A stretch of DNA of 64,000 bases from Tectiglobus diatomicola (GCA_039583345.1 JAZDSJ010000001.1:1-64000), one strand, 5' to 3'. Counted from the stretch's first letter, positions 26,614-36,058 are shown. Numbers and translations are program-made. Notes: a model not told the origin generated them from the sequence alone.

Positions 26614-27780
26614 GTGGCGAGCAATTTTGTTTTTTACACATCGATCTATTTCGGATCTATTTTTGCCAACTTGGGTGTTTTTCTACCTTTCATGTCGATT
26701 TGGTTATCTTGGCGCGGGATGACAACACTAGAAATCACAATACTTCTATCTGCTCCATCATTCATTCGGTTCTTAGCCACACCAATTATTGGACTTTGGT
26801 CTGACACCAAGGCAGATCACCGTATAGCACTACTCTGGGGAAGCTGGATAGCTGTATTAGCTTCAATCATTCTACCCTTCGCAGGAGAGTTTTTATCATT
26901 CTTATTACTCATCATTATACTACAACTAGCCACACACTCACTAATACCAATCACAGAAGCGAAATCACTTGCGGGTGCACAAAAGCTAGGAGTTAATTAT
27001 GGAAGCATGCGCCTTTGGGGATCTCTTTCATTTATTTCAGCAAATATTATCGGTGGTCTTGTAATTAAAGTATGCGGTAATGAAAGCATTTCAGCGATGT
27101 TAGTAGCAACCTCCATTTCTATTTTATTCGCTGCATATTTACTTCCTAACAATCCTGAATGTGGGAGAACACAACCATCTAATTTTCAAGCTGGTCTTCG
27201 GAGCATCAAGATACTTCTTTCGGAGAAATGGTTTCTTTTACTGTTAATATCAACCGGTATGATCCAAAGTTCACACGCCACATATTATGTATTAGGAACT
27301 CTTCACTGGCGTTCAAAAGGAATCTCAGATGAGTGGATTGGAATACTTTGGGCACTTGGAGTTATTATGGAGGCTGGCTTATTTTTTATCTCAAATCGTC
27401 TCTTAGAACGATATAGCTCAATAGGCTTAATTGTTATAGGTGGTCTTAGCGCTATTGCGCGCTGGACGATTATGGCCCTAGATCCTCCCTTCTGGGCACT
27501 TTTCCCACTTCAATGCCTTCATGCGTTAACGTTTGCGGCTACTCACCTCGGTACAGTAAACATAATAAATATTCACATACCTGCTACTCAAAGTGGAACT
27601 GCACAATCAATCAACACTGCACTAGGGTCAGGTGCACTAATGGGGATTATGACATTGCTGTCAGGGCTGCTCTACGAGATGATTCATGTATCAAGTTACA
27701 TAATAATGGCTGGAATTGCAGGTTTCGGTGTTATTATCTTAATTTTCATGACCAATACCATAGGAATAAAACGAATTTAG
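26614..27780 (+). CDS. MFS transporter, HcaT-like
   Basis: 388 residues with about twelve hydrophobic segments. The start YTSIYFGSIFANLGVFLPFM and the loop IIGLWSDTKADHRIALLWGS resemble the MFS_1-like / HcaT family (phenylpropionate permease relatives). LGVNYGSMRLWGSLSFI is also family-typical. The substrate is unknown; family names come from E. coli and do not fix specificity. Start GTG. Its stop codon overlaps that of the convergent gene by two bases. Confidence 0.85.
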   Translation: MASNFVFYTSIYFGSIFANLGVFLPFMSIWLSWRGMTTLEITILLSAPSFIRFLATPIIGLWSDTKADHRIALLWGSWIAVLASIILPFAGEFLSFLLLIIILQLATHSLIPITEAKSLAGAQKLGVNYGSMRLWGSLSFISANIIGGLVIKVCGNESISAMLVATSISILFAAYLLPNNPECGRTQPSNFQAGLRSIKILLSEKWFLLLLISTGMIQSSHATYYVLGTLHWRSKGISDEWIGILWALGVIMEAGLFFISNRLLERYSSIGLIVIGGLSAIARWTIMALDPPFWALFPLQCLHALTFAATHLGTVNIINIHIPATQSGTAQSINTALGSGALMGIMTLLSGLLYEMIHVSSYIIMAGIAGFGVIILIFMTNTIGIKRI

Positions 27781-28334
27781 CCTGCAGCAGCACGACGATC
27801 AGCAACCCGCCTACAAACAGCAGACACAATTGCGGACTTCACCTCACAAATAGAGACGTCGCCATAACGGAATTCAGGAGGCAAAGCTATTTGCTGAAGA
27901 CGGGCCATACTACGTAAATTCTCAAGCCCTTTGATGGTGTTAAGACGTTTCATAAGACCGTCGGGACCTTCACGTACAAAAACAGAGACAAGTGCAAAAG
28001 CATAAGGGTCAAATTCCTCTTCATCATGAGAAACAATAATCTCTGAAGGCGTAGAACATGACTGTCTGGACCAATTTCTTGATTCGTCAACCAAACTCTT
28101 TTTCATTGGCTGAAAGCTCTGTTTTTGAGCATTAGACGAAGTAAACGATCCACGCAATCGCCCGTTTATAAAAAATGGGTCATAACGCTTTAATATAACA
28201 GATGAAAAAGTTGCAATAAGAATACGCACTACACGCTGTGATATCACCGGATCAATATCATCCTGCGTTTGAAAAAAAGTAATTAAAAATTGACGCAACT
28301 GCCTGCCTGATAGTTTTTTCCCAAGCTCATTCAT
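27777..28334 (-). CDS. Conserved-looking hypothetical protein, ParA neighbour
   Basis: 185 residues, unrecognised. It has an N-terminal basic region (LGKKLSGRQLRQFLITFF), a polar middle with low complexity, and a structured-looking C-terminal third: FDPYAFALVSVFVREGPDGL, then ENLRSMARLQQIALPPEFRY and AIVSAVCRRVADRRAAAG. No signal peptide or membrane segment. ATG 28334 has AGGA 8 nt upstream and is preferred to ATG 28343. It starts 40 bases after the ParA-like gene on the same strand, so the two are likely one operon; it may be the ATPase's partner or adaptor (inference). Confidence 0.75.
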   Translation of the reverse strand: MNELGKKLSGRQLRQFLITFFQTQDDIDPVISQRVVRILIATFSSVILKRYDPFFINGRLRGSFTSSNAQKQSFQPMKKSLVDESRNWSRQSCSTPSEIIVSHDEEEFDPYAFALVSVFVREGPDGLMKRLNTIKGLENLRSMARLQQIALPPEFRYGDVSICEVKSAIVSAVCRRVADRRAAAG

Positions 28335-28373
28335 AGGCGTCATCCTAAAATCTTATGATACTCAAAGTATAAT

Positions 28374-29249
28374 TCAAGAAGGAAGCATAGCAACCAATTC
28401 CCGATGCAAAGCGCGTAAGGGGTTTAAAGCCTCGCCGTATTTTTCTTCTATGTTCTGATATTCCCCTAAAAAATCAAAAGCGTCAGACACTGCAGACATA
28501 GCGGGTATGCTAGTCTTTAGCATCGGATGATCAACAGAAATGTTATCAACGTAAATTCCATCACGTCCATTACTGCGCACATAATTGGCTAGACATATGT
28601 ATCGTCTTTTGTTAAAAGGTATAGCAAGGACATCCTCGAATTTTCTACCCCCTTCAATAATCCTAGATATTCTATCCACAGCAAATTGTGATACAGCATC
28701 AGGACGAAAGGGAACTATTACCTTGTTGGCAAGTTTTAGTGCCGCAGCCGTTGCATTTGATAAACCTGGTGCGCAATCTAATATCACAATATCAGAATAT
28801 GGACTGGCGAAACTTAATGCGGCTCGAAAGTGCTCGGCACACTTAATCTTTGCCTGTATAAAAGGCGTTTGATTTCTTGAATAATAAGTAATCAACTCGT
28901 CTTGAAGATCTTCAAAGTTTAAAGATCCAGGTAAAATTGATATCTCTGGGAGCTTATTTGGGGCGACTTCAATGTCTCCGACATTATGCTCGATATAGTC
29001 ATATATCTTTGTTTGCTCTATAGAATAAAGACGATCTTCTATATATGCAGCAATGTTCTTTGACTTGCGTTGTGCACTAATCCAACGTTCCCCACCCATG
29101 AGAATTAGCGAAGAATTTGACTGCGCATCGAGATCAATAAGCAAGACTTTTTTATTAGACCAGAGTGCAAAAGCGTATGTTAGCATAACAGAAACTGTTG
29201 ATTTACCCACACCACCTTTACGATTAGCAACTGCTAGAAAATACGCCAT
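28374..29249 (-). CDS. ParA/MinD-type ATPase
   Basis: Deviant Walker A ATPase of the kind that positions DNA or protein cargo. RKGGVGKST lies at residues 10-18 and the second site is VLLIDLDAQSNSS; DIVILDCAPG is the Walker B region. 292 residues, larger than Soj-type ParA (about 260), with inserted segments in the middle. There is no parB or parS nearby; the partner is an unrelated hypothetical gene. So it is an orphan ParA, not the chromosome segregation pair. Three ATGs in a row occur; the last (29249) has GAGG 6 nt upstream. Confidence 0.88.
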   Translation of the reverse strand: MAYFLAVANRKGGVGKSTVSVMLTYAFALWSNKKVLLIDLDAQSNSSLILMGGERWISAQRKSKNIAAYIEDRLYSIEQTKIYDYIEHNVGDIEVAPNKLPEISILPGSLNFEDLQDELITYYSRNQTPFIQAKIKCAEHFRAALSFASPYSDIVILDCAPGLSNATAAALKLANKVIVPFRPDAVSQFAVDRISRIIEGGRKFEDVLAIPFNKRRYICLANYVRSNGRDGIYVDNISVDHPMLKTSIPAMSAVSDAFDFLGEYQNIEEKYGEALNPLRALHRELVAMLPS

Positions 29250-29973
29250 CATCATCCTCGTAATTACCGCAAATAATTTACAGAATATAAACAATATATT
29301 TCATATTGTAGATTTTCTTAAACATGATGATTTAATGAACTTAATCATCTAACGTTAGGGAATACAATAAAACTTACTGGCTATAAAAAAGAAAGTTAGT
29401 GTTAATAGCGGATTATTTTAATTCTACAAATTAGTATTTAAAATTTTAGGATTATTCCATTGTTTAAGTTTACATCAGGGACTTAGATTGTAACAGTGAC
29501 TTTTATAGCACATAAATATATATGGTATTTTTAAACATGTAAGCTGAATTCAGCGATACCAGCTTTCTATGATACCTCATGGTAGTATAGGTTATGATTA
29601 TTTGCTCTTAAGCAATGAAGTGGTACATGCTTTTATATAAGACTATGTATTCCAATTACTATTAGTATGTCGATAAATAAATCGCGTAATTCTTTCTGTT
29701 TAATATTAATAAAAATTTTTTTGGGGATTTTTCATTAGTACAAATTACTAGCATCATGCTGAATTTCCCAAACTAGAACCCTCCTAATTTAATTAAACAG
29801 TCTCTATACCAGGTCATTTTAAAGTAAGATTTAATTCATTTAGCAAAAATTGGCAATTATATCAAAATTAATGTGGTCTTGTTATACTATTATGTGACAG
29901 TTAGTAGAGTAGGTTTAAAGCCAGCTTGAAATAACGGCTTTAGTTTAAGATATTACAATAAAGGATATTCGAC
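29250..29973. other. Divergent noncoding tract between the ParA gene and bolA
   Basis: About 720 AT-rich bases. TATACT near 29884 could be a -10 box for bolA, but no matching -35 is evident. In relatives purL often precedes bolA; no purL fragment is here (it lies at 55-56 kb). Confidence 0.4.
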
Positions 29974-30207
29974 ATGCCTATGAACATAGGTGAAATTGAG
30001 AAGTTGATTAAAAAAGCCATCCCGGATGCAGAAGTCATCATTGAAGACTTAGCTGGTGATGGAGACCACTATGCTGCAAAAATAACATCAAGTGCCTTTA
30101 AAGGCAAGAATCGTGTTCAACAACATCAACTTGTTTATAATGCTTTTGATGGGCGCATGGGTGATGGTTTACATGCGCTTGCACTAACAACCATAGTTAA
30201 AGATTGA
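29974..30207 (+). CDS. bolA: BolA family protein
   Basis: 77-residue BolA/IbaG-type protein: IEKLIKKAIPDAEVIIEDL, the helix-turn region RVQQHQLVYNAFDGRMG with the cluster-ligand histidine, and LHALALTTIV. BolA proteins pair with CGFS monothiol glutaredoxins to bind and move [2Fe-2S] clusters. Its partner grxD starts 53 bases downstream, which supports the role. AAAGGAT lies 8 nt before the first ATG. Confidence 0.94.
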   Translation: MPMNIGEIEKLIKKAIPDAEVIIEDLAGDGDHYAAKITSSAFKGKNRVQQHQLVYNAFDGRMGDGLHALALTTIVKD

Positions 30208-30260
30208 TAAAATATCTTCACTAGTTCTCAGTTGTAAATTAATCAAGATGGAAGCAGATC

Positions 30261-30608
30261 ATGAATGATAAAAAACCAGTTAATGATTGGATACGCCAGA
30301 CTTTGGATTCTAACGATGTTGTTCTATTTATGAAAGGAGTTGCAAAAATTCCCCAATGTGGATTCTCTGCACAAGTAGCCCAGATTCTTGATCAAATCGG
30401 AGTCAAATATAAAGATATTAATGTATTGGAAGACACTGATATACGCGAAGGAATTAAAAACTTCGCAAAATGGCCAACTATTCCCCAACTATATGTCAAA
30501 GGCGAATTTGTAGGAGGTTGCGATATTGTTCGTGAGATGTACGAGCAAGGAGAATTACAAGAGCTTTTTCAACAAAAAGGCTTATCAACAAAATCAACTG
30601 TTGTATAA
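30261..30608 (+). CDS. grxD: Monothiol glutaredoxin, Grx4 type
   Basis: 115 residues with the CGFS motif (C33; KIPQCGFSAQVAQIL), KWPTIPQLYVKGEFVGGCDI for glutathione contact, and a hydrophilic tail. It forms [2Fe-2S]-bridged complexes with BolA and serves in Fe-S delivery. The bolA-grxD pairing is standard in Alphaproteobacteria. A strong GC-rich hairpin follows 18 bases after the stop. Confidence 0.96.
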   Translation: MNDKKPVNDWIRQTLDSNDVVLFMKGVAKIPQCGFSAQVAQILDQIGVKYKDINVLEDTDIREGIKNFAKWPTIPQLYVKGEFVGGCDIVREMYEQGELQELFQQKGLSTKSTVV

Positions 30609-30625
30609 ATTTTAAAGCAGTGTAC

Positions 30626-30653
30626 GCCCGGACGAACCACGCGTTCGCCGGGC
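30626..30653. terminator. GC-rich hairpin between convergent grxD and pyrG
   Basis: GCCCGG, a bulged A, CGAAC, loop CACGC, GTTCG, CCGGGC: eleven base pairs, mostly GC, in AT-rich DNA. It lies exactly between two convergent stop codons. No long T-run follows on either strand, so it may end transcription from both sides or just stabilise 3' ends. Confidence 0.7.
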
Positions 30654-30694
30654 CAAACATCAACTAGGCCGTAATAGGCAGTTTAATAGTAAAG

Positions 30695-32320
30695 TTAAAA
30701 AAGTCTACTCTGCTCTACCGCAGCAGCAATAAAGCTTCTAAATAAAGGGTGAGGCTTAAATGGTCGGCTCTTTAGCTCAGGGTGAAATTGAACCCCTATA
30801 AACCAGGGATGATCAGAATATTCTACAGTTTCAGGCAGTTGTCCATCTAACGATACACCTGAGAATCTTAGGCCCACCTCCTCTAATTTTTTACGATAAG
30901 CCATGTTAACCTCATAACGATGACGATGGCGCTCAGAAATTCGGGTGCCACCATAAATATGAGCTATCAAACTATCTTTGGATAATATTGCAGTGTAGGA
31001 ACCGAGTCTCATGGTTCCACCTAAGTCACCGGCTCCGAACCTACGTTCTATTTTGTCGCCACATTTCCATTCGCTCATCAACCCTATAACAGGTTCATTT
31101 GTTAGGCCAAACTCAGAAGAGCTTGCTCCCATGACACCAGCTAAATTACGTGCAGCTTCAATGCAAGCCATTTGCATGCCGAAACAAATACCAAGATAAG
31201 GAACTTTTCTTTCACGAGCATAGCGAATGGCAGAAATTTTTCCCTCTGCCCCTCGTTCACCAAAAGCCCCAGGTACTATTATCGCATTTACTTTTTGAAA
31301 AGAAAAATCTGGATCATTACACTCCAACGCCTCAGCCTCTACCCAACGCAAATTAATACGCACCTTATTAGCCAAACCGCCATGTACAAGCGCTTCGTTT
31401 AAAGATTTATAAGCATCCTTTAGAGTATATTTTGCAACTATGGCAACAGTAACTTCGCCTTCTGATGAAGACAAAGCTTTTGAAATTTGATGCCAACGAC
31501 TAAGATCAGGAGAAGACGCACTGGTAATCCCAAATGAGTGAAGTACTTCATGATCTAAGCCTTGGTTATGATACGCTAACGGAACCTCATATATCGAAGG
31601 TGAGTCCAAGGCTTGTATAATAGCACTTTCCCTTACATTGCAAAAGAGGGCTATTTTACTACGCTCTACTTTTGGGATTTCCCGGTCGCAACGACACACC
31701 AAAATATCTGGTTGTATACCAATAGAACGCAATTCCTTAACAGAGTGTTGGGTGGGTTTAGTCTTGATTTCACCTGCTGAAGGAATAAAAGGTACCAAAG
31801 TAAGATGAATAAATATAGATGAGCCACGCGGCATCTCATTATTTAATTGGCGTATAGCCTCAAAAAAAGGTAAGCCCTCTATGTCACCTATAGTGCCACC
31901 AATCTCAACTAGGATGAAATCAACACCCTCATTGTCAGCTTTAACAAAGCATTTAATAGCATCGGTTACGTGAGGAATAACCTGCACAGTGCCGCCTTCA
32001 AACTCACCCTTGCGTTCCTGTCTTATGATATTTTGGTATATTCTACCTGCAGTGATGTTGTCTGTCCTGCGAGCGGGCACTCCTGTAAAACGTTCATAAT
32101 GGCCAAGATCAAGATCAGTCTCAGCACTATCATCAGTTACAAACACCTCTCCATGTTGGTTTGGGTTCATAGTACCTGGATCAACATTTAGATAAGGATC
32201 TAATTTACGCAAACGAACGGAATAACCGCGGGCCTGCAATAGCGCACCGAGTGAAGCAGCTGTGAGTCCTTTACCAAGAGAAGACACCACACCACCAGTA
32301 ATAAAAATAAACCTTTGCAT
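30695..32320 (-). CDS. pyrG: CTP synthase
   Basis: Makes CTP from UTP with ATP and glutamine. The synthetase half begins FIFITGGVVSSLGKGLTAAS and has RKLDPYLNVDPGTMNPNQHG. The glutaminase half (about 290-541) has nucleophile Cys in PYLGICFGMQ and the His-Glu end IGVQFHPELKSRP. 541 residues is normal. It heads the conserved minus-strand run pyrG, secG, tpiA in reverse order (tpiA upstream). A tandem 17-bp repeat lies just upstream of its start. Confidence 0.97.
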   Translation of the reverse strand: MQRFIFITGGVVSSLGKGLTAASLGALLQARGYSVRLRKLDPYLNVDPGTMNPNQHGEVFVTDDSAETDLDLGHYERFTGVPARRTDNITAGRIYQNIIRQERKGEFEGGTVQVIPHVTDAIKCFVKADNEGVDFILVEIGGTIGDIEGLPFFEAIRQLNNEMPRGSSIFIHLTLVPFIPSAGEIKTKPTQHSVKELRSIGIQPDILVCRCDREIPKVERSKIALFCNVRESAIIQALDSPSIYEVPLAYHNQGLDHEVLHSFGITSASSPDLSRWHQISKALSSSEGEVTVAIVAKYTLKDAYKSLNEALVHGGLANKVRINLRWVEAEALECNDPDFSFQKVNAIIVPGAFGERGAEGKISAIRYARERKVPYLGICFGMQMACIEAARNLAGVMGASSSEFGLTNEPVIGLMSEWKCGDKIERRFGAGDLGGTMRLGSYTAILSKDSLIAHIYGGTRISERHRHRYEVNMAYRKKLEEVGLRFSGVSLDGQLPETVEYSDHPWFIGVQFHPELKSRPFKPHPLFRSFIAAAVEQSRLF

Positions 32321-32340
32321 CTTTTAAAAATAACACATAA

Positions 32341-32374
32341 TTTTTGCTCTAGAGAGATTTTTGCTCTAGAGAGA
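32341..32374. repeat. Perfect 17-bp tandem duplication in the pyrG leader
   Basis: The unit TTTTTGCTCTAGAGAGA occurs twice without a gap, 20 bases upstream of the pyrG start codon (minus strand). Each copy contains the palindrome CTCTAGAG. It could be a slippage product or a pair of operator or leader elements. No known pyrG control element of Proteobacteria matches it that I know of. Confidence 0.75.
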
Positions 32375-32436
32375 ATTGTAAAGAAGCCTAATTTTGCCTG
32401 TAATTATTAATATTTTTTATATAATTAAGTATGAGA

Positions 32437-32835
32437 CTATTGATTTCTAGGTATGCTAGGTAAAGATTGACTTCCCCTACCGCTTTTCAAGGCATCAAGC
32501 ACACCACTAAATTCCCCCTCATCTACACCGTTATTATTCTGGTTCGATTGAGAATTTGTGATGGGCACCGAATTATCTTCAAATCGAGATCCTAGAGGTG
32601 CCTCATTAATGTTAGGTAAAACTGACAAGATCAAGCTGGTTACAAAAAATGCAAGGGCTAGACCGGCGGTAGCTCTTGATAATAGGTTATCAGCGCCACG
32701 ACCCGTCAACAGACCGTCAACGCCTCCACCTCCCCCGCCAATACCAAGCGCCCCACCTTCCGATTTTTGTAGAAGCACAACGCCCACCATAGCCACAGCT
32801 ATCATAAGGTGTAATATTAAAACAACCTCAGTCAT
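32437..32835 (-). CDS. secG: Preprotein translocase subunit SecG
   Basis: Small subunit of the SecYEG channel. Two membrane segments are visible: VVLILHLMIAVAMVGVVLL and ATAGLALAFFVTSLILSVL, separated by a glycine loop (GIGGGGGGVDGLLTGRGAD). The C-terminal tail is polar and variable. ATG 32835 (MTEVVLILHL) has AAAGG about 7 nt upstream and is preferred to ATG 32853. It lies between tpiA and pyrG as in most Alphaproteobacteria. Confidence 0.94.
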   Translation of the reverse strand: MTEVVLILHLMIAVAMVGVVLLQKSEGGALGIGGGGGGVDGLLTGRGADNLLSRATAGLALAFFVTSLILSVLPNINEAPLGSRFEDNSVPITNSQSNQNNNGVDEGEFSGVLDALKSGRGSQSLPSIPRNQ

Positions 32836-33220
32836 CGTATAACCTTTATTCATTAAAAGCGTTTTGTAATAAATATAGAAAACTCGAAAACAAAAATACT
32901 AAGTAATATGTAGCGCTTTTTTGGCTTGAATCAGGTGCTAGGCAGTAGAGAGCTCAGATTTCAAATAAATTCTATGTAAGATGTAAGACAGAATACAAAC
33001 ATACATGCAGCGAGATTAACAGAACTTCTAAATGCAAACCATGAGTAATGTTTTAAAACTAGGTAGATCAAATAGTTTAATGCTTAAGAACTAATTTCAT
33101 TATATGAATAAATTTAACATGCTTTAAATAATAAATATAAATCAAATAAAGTCAAATCAAATTGACTTTATTTGATTAACTAAAGACACATTTACTTGGC
33201 ATATATACGGATTACTCCAG
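32836..33220. other. Intergenic region between tpiA and secG
   Basis: Contains a 16-bp-stem hairpin just downstream of tpiA (listed separately) and must contain a promoter for secG. Otherwise AT-rich with nothing recognisable. Confidence 0.4.
33140..33177 (-). terminator. AT-rich perfect hairpin after tpiA
   Basis: The arm ATCAAATAAAGTCAA (33141-33155) and its exact complement (33162-33176) are separated by six bases; one further outer pair gives 16 bp. It lies 44 bases beyond the tpiA stop codon. On the minus strand the stem is followed by TTATATTTATT, fitting an intrinsic terminator of tpiA. Confidence 0.65.
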
Positions 33221-33967
33221 TCAATGGCTGTAACAACTAATTATTTTTATAAATTCTTCCATCTCAAGGCTCGCTCCGCCAACAAGAACACCGTTAACAT
33301 TATCTTCTGAAATAAATTGCTCAGCATTTTCAGGTTTGACTGACCCACCATATAGAAGTCGGATTTGATATCCATCTTTAAAGAACTTTGAAAGATTCTG
33401 ACGTATCCTAGCATGTATTTTACTGACATCAGATGGTGATGGTGTTAAACTAGTACCTATTGCCCAAACAGGCTCATATGCAATAATCACATTATTCTTC
33501 GTACAACTGTCAGGTAAAGACTCTTTTAACTGACAATCGATTACCTGAGCAGTCAAACCATCTCGACGCTCACTAAGTGTTTCACCAATGCAAACTATTG
33601 CATTAAGACCTACACGATGTGCTGCGGAAGTTTTTTCTTTCACAAGGCAATTTGTCTCGCGATGCTCTATGCGACGCTCTGAATGACCTAAAATTACGAA
33701 TTCAGCTCCAGCATCTTTAAGCATTTTTGCTGATATGTCACCAGTGTAAGGACCGTTTTCTAGCTTATGACAATCTTGCCCTCCAAGTAAAATTTTGGAA
33801 TTATTTAGTTTATCTGCTAATTCTGCTATTAAAGTAGCAGGTGGACACAAAATGACATCGCACATAGTACGAGCTTTATTTAATGCACTTGAAAATTTTA
33901 TCACCTCAAAGGAGGTTGCTCTGAGACCATTCATCTTCCAATTACCAACGACTAATGGTTTGATCAC
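33221..33967 (-). CDS. tpiA: Triosephosphate isomerase
   Basis: Interconverts DHAP and glyceraldehyde-3-phosphate. The catalytic residues are K11 (GNWKMNG), H95 (VILGHSERR) and E165 (AYEPVWAIG). The phosphate loop LYGGSVKPENA is intact. 248 residues. GTG start with GAGGA 4-5 nt upstream. Divergent from ppiD, as in related genomes. Confidence 0.97.
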   Translation of the reverse strand: MIKPLVVGNWKMNGLRATSFEVIKFSSALNKARTMCDVILCPPATLIAELADKLNNSKILLGGQDCHKLENGPYTGDISAKMLKDAGAEFVILGHSERRIEHRETNCLVKEKTSAAHRVGLNAIVCIGETLSERRDGLTAQVIDCQLKESLPDSCTKNNVIIAYEPVWAIGTSLTPSPSDVSKIHARIRQNLSKFFKDGYQIRLLYGGSVKPENAEQFISEDNVNGVLVGGASLEMEEFIKIISCYSH

Positions 33968-34162
33968 TGTGTCCTCTCAATCGAAATTTTATTGACATAC
34001 AAAAATACTAAATAGTTTGATTGTGTCGACAAACATAATCAGAGTTTTTAAAAGAGCTTGATTTATAGTGTCATAAGTATGATTCATTCGTAAGAAATGT
34101 TTTACACTATATCTGATTTAGTCATGTAATTGCGCGCTTGTAAAGAAAGGACAAAAGTCACC

Positions 34163-36058
34163 ATGCTTAAAATGATCCGTAAAGCTGCAACTGAATTTTT
34201 CATTAAGGCTCTTGTGGGACTTCTTGTTTTAAGCTTTGCTGCTTGGGGCATAGCAGATATACTTACTAATGTAAGTAGTCCAATAATAGCAAGCGTCGGT
34301 GACAAAACAATTAATACAACAGAATTCAGAAAAAGATATCAAGAACAAATGAACCTTATATTAGCGCGCTTTGGACAGTACATAACACCAGAACAGTCAA
34401 AGGAATTAGGCATTGGTACAAGCGTGCTTTCAACCATGATCAATGAACTTGCCTCAAACACGCACGTACAACAGCTTGAGCTTTCCGTCACCGATGATGC
34501 GGTAGTGGAAAGCATTCGGCACGATCCGTTATTCAATGAATTAGACGGTCAATTCAGCTCAAAACGATTAAAGGAAGTACTAACCAGTCTCAAAATGAGT
34601 GAAAAGGAATTCATCGAGGCGCGGCGAACAAATATGTTGCGCAACCATTTGATCGATTCTTTGTCAGAGAACGTCGAGGTTTCACATACTTTGTTAGACT
34701 CCTATCGAACATTTAATTTTGAGCAGCGTAAAGTACGCTATTTTGTGATTAATGATAAAGCAGTTAGCAACCTTTCAAAAGGTTATGACGATAAGATCTT
34801 AAGGAATTTTTTTGACGCAAACAAATCACTTTTCATGACAAAAGAAAAGCGTGATATTGAAATAATGGTACTTTCAAGTGCAGAGGCGAGAGAAAAAATA
34901 GAGGTTACTCAGGATAGGCTTATGGAGCAATATGTGCGCGACAGGGATCAATATACGGTTCCTGAATTGCGGAAGATTTTGCAAATACCATTCAAATCTA
35001 TTAAAGCCGCTGAAGAAGCACGAAAAGATATTATCAACGGTAAAAAGTTTACTGATGTAGCAAAAGAAAATGGTATCAAAGAAGAGGACCTTAACCTTGG
35101 CAATGTTTCTAAGAGTGAAATTATTGATCCCAAAATCGCAGAAATAGCATTTAGGATCAAAAAAAACGAAATCTCTGAAGTCGTAGAAGGTAGCCTTACG
35201 ATTGCACTTCTCATGGTTACAAATATCTCACCCAACAAAACTATTCCATTCGAGGTCGCGAAGAAGGAGATACTTAAAAGTATAGCCAAAAGCCAAGTGC
35301 CAGAAAAAATAAACGAATTACACGATCTTGTTGACGATCACAGATTGGCAGGTAAATCTCTTCAAGAAATTTCCAATCTTTTAGGCCTTACTTTTTATTC
35401 TTTAAAGGACATAAACCATTTAGGTTATGGTACAGATGGTAAGCCTTCTATAGCATCAACTGACCTTAGTGAAGTTGTGTCTAATGCTTTTAAAAGCAAT
35501 CTTGGTTTCGAGAATGATTTAACAGAACTATCGGACGGAGGCTATGCGTGGACAAACGTTACGAAAATTATTAAAGCACAACAAACACCATTTGATAAAG
35601 CTAAGGCAGATGTCAAAGATTTGTGGCTGAAGAAACAAAAACGCAACGCAATTGCGAAGCTTGCTCAAAACTACGTAAAGAAGCTTAACAATGGCATGAC
35701 TTTTAAAGAAGTTGCGAGTATACAAAATCATAAAATTATACTTACGCCAGCTTTCAAACGCCATGATAGATTGCCCAATTTAGGTCCAACTTTTGTCGAT
35801 AAGGCTTTCACACTGGCAACAGGGTTCGTGGAATCTGTTCCACTAGCTGATAAAAAAACACACGTAGTTTTCGAAGTAGCAGAAATCATTCCTCCCCAGA
35901 AGGCTAGTGACGAACAAGAAAAACAGCTTAAAGAACGTCTTTTGCAAAATTTGAAGGCTAATGTGATTGATCAGTACATGCTCCATTTGCGTAATCGTCT
36001 TGGCGTAACTATCAATCAAACTTTAATAAACCAAACTATTGGTACGAATACTCGCTAA
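34163..36058 (+). CDS. ppiD: Periplasmic folding chaperone / peptidyl-prolyl isomerase PpiD
   Basis: Membrane-anchored SurA-like chaperone at the exit of the Sec channel. A single N-terminal anchor (FFIKALVGLLVLSFAAWGIADIL) is followed by a SurA_N_3-type region (DKTINTTEFRKRYQEQ). A parvulin-like domain lies around 240-370 (VPELRKILQIPFKSIKAAEE, GVKEEDLNLG-like loop) and a long C-terminal chaperone part follows. About 631 residues, as usual. ATG 34163 (MLKMIRKAATE) is chosen over a TTG at 34130 because AAAGGA precedes it. The neighbours tpiA and trpE match alphaproteobacterial order. Confidence 0.92.
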   Translation: MLKMIRKAATEFFIKALVGLLVLSFAAWGIADILTNVSSPIIASVGDKTINTTEFRKRYQEQMNLILARFGQYITPEQSKELGIGTSVLSTMINELASNTHVQQLELSVTDDAVVESIRHDPLFNELDGQFSSKRLKEVLTSLKMSEKEFIEARRTNMLRNHLIDSLSENVEVSHTLLDSYRTFNFEQRKVRYFVINDKAVSNLSKGYDDKILRNFFDANKSLFMTKEKRDIEIMVLSSAEAREKIEVTQDRLMEQYVRDRDQYTVPELRKILQIPFKSIKAAEEARKDIINGKKFTDVAKENGIKEEDLNLGNVSKSEIIDPKIAEIAFRIKKNEISEVVEGSLTIALLMVTNISPNKTIPFEVAKKEILKSIAKSQVPEKINELHDLVDDHRLAGKSLQEISNLLGLTFYSLKDINHLGYGTDGKPSIASTDLSEVVSNAFKSNLGFENDLTELSDGGYAWTNVTKIIKAQQTPFDKAKADVKDLWLKKQKRNAIAKLAQNYVKKLNNGMTFKEVASIQNHKIILTPAFKRHDRLPNLGPTFVDKAFTLATGFVESVPLADKKTHVVFEVAEIIPPQKASDEQEKQLKERLLQNLKANVIDQYMLHLRNRLGVTINQTLINQTIGTNTR

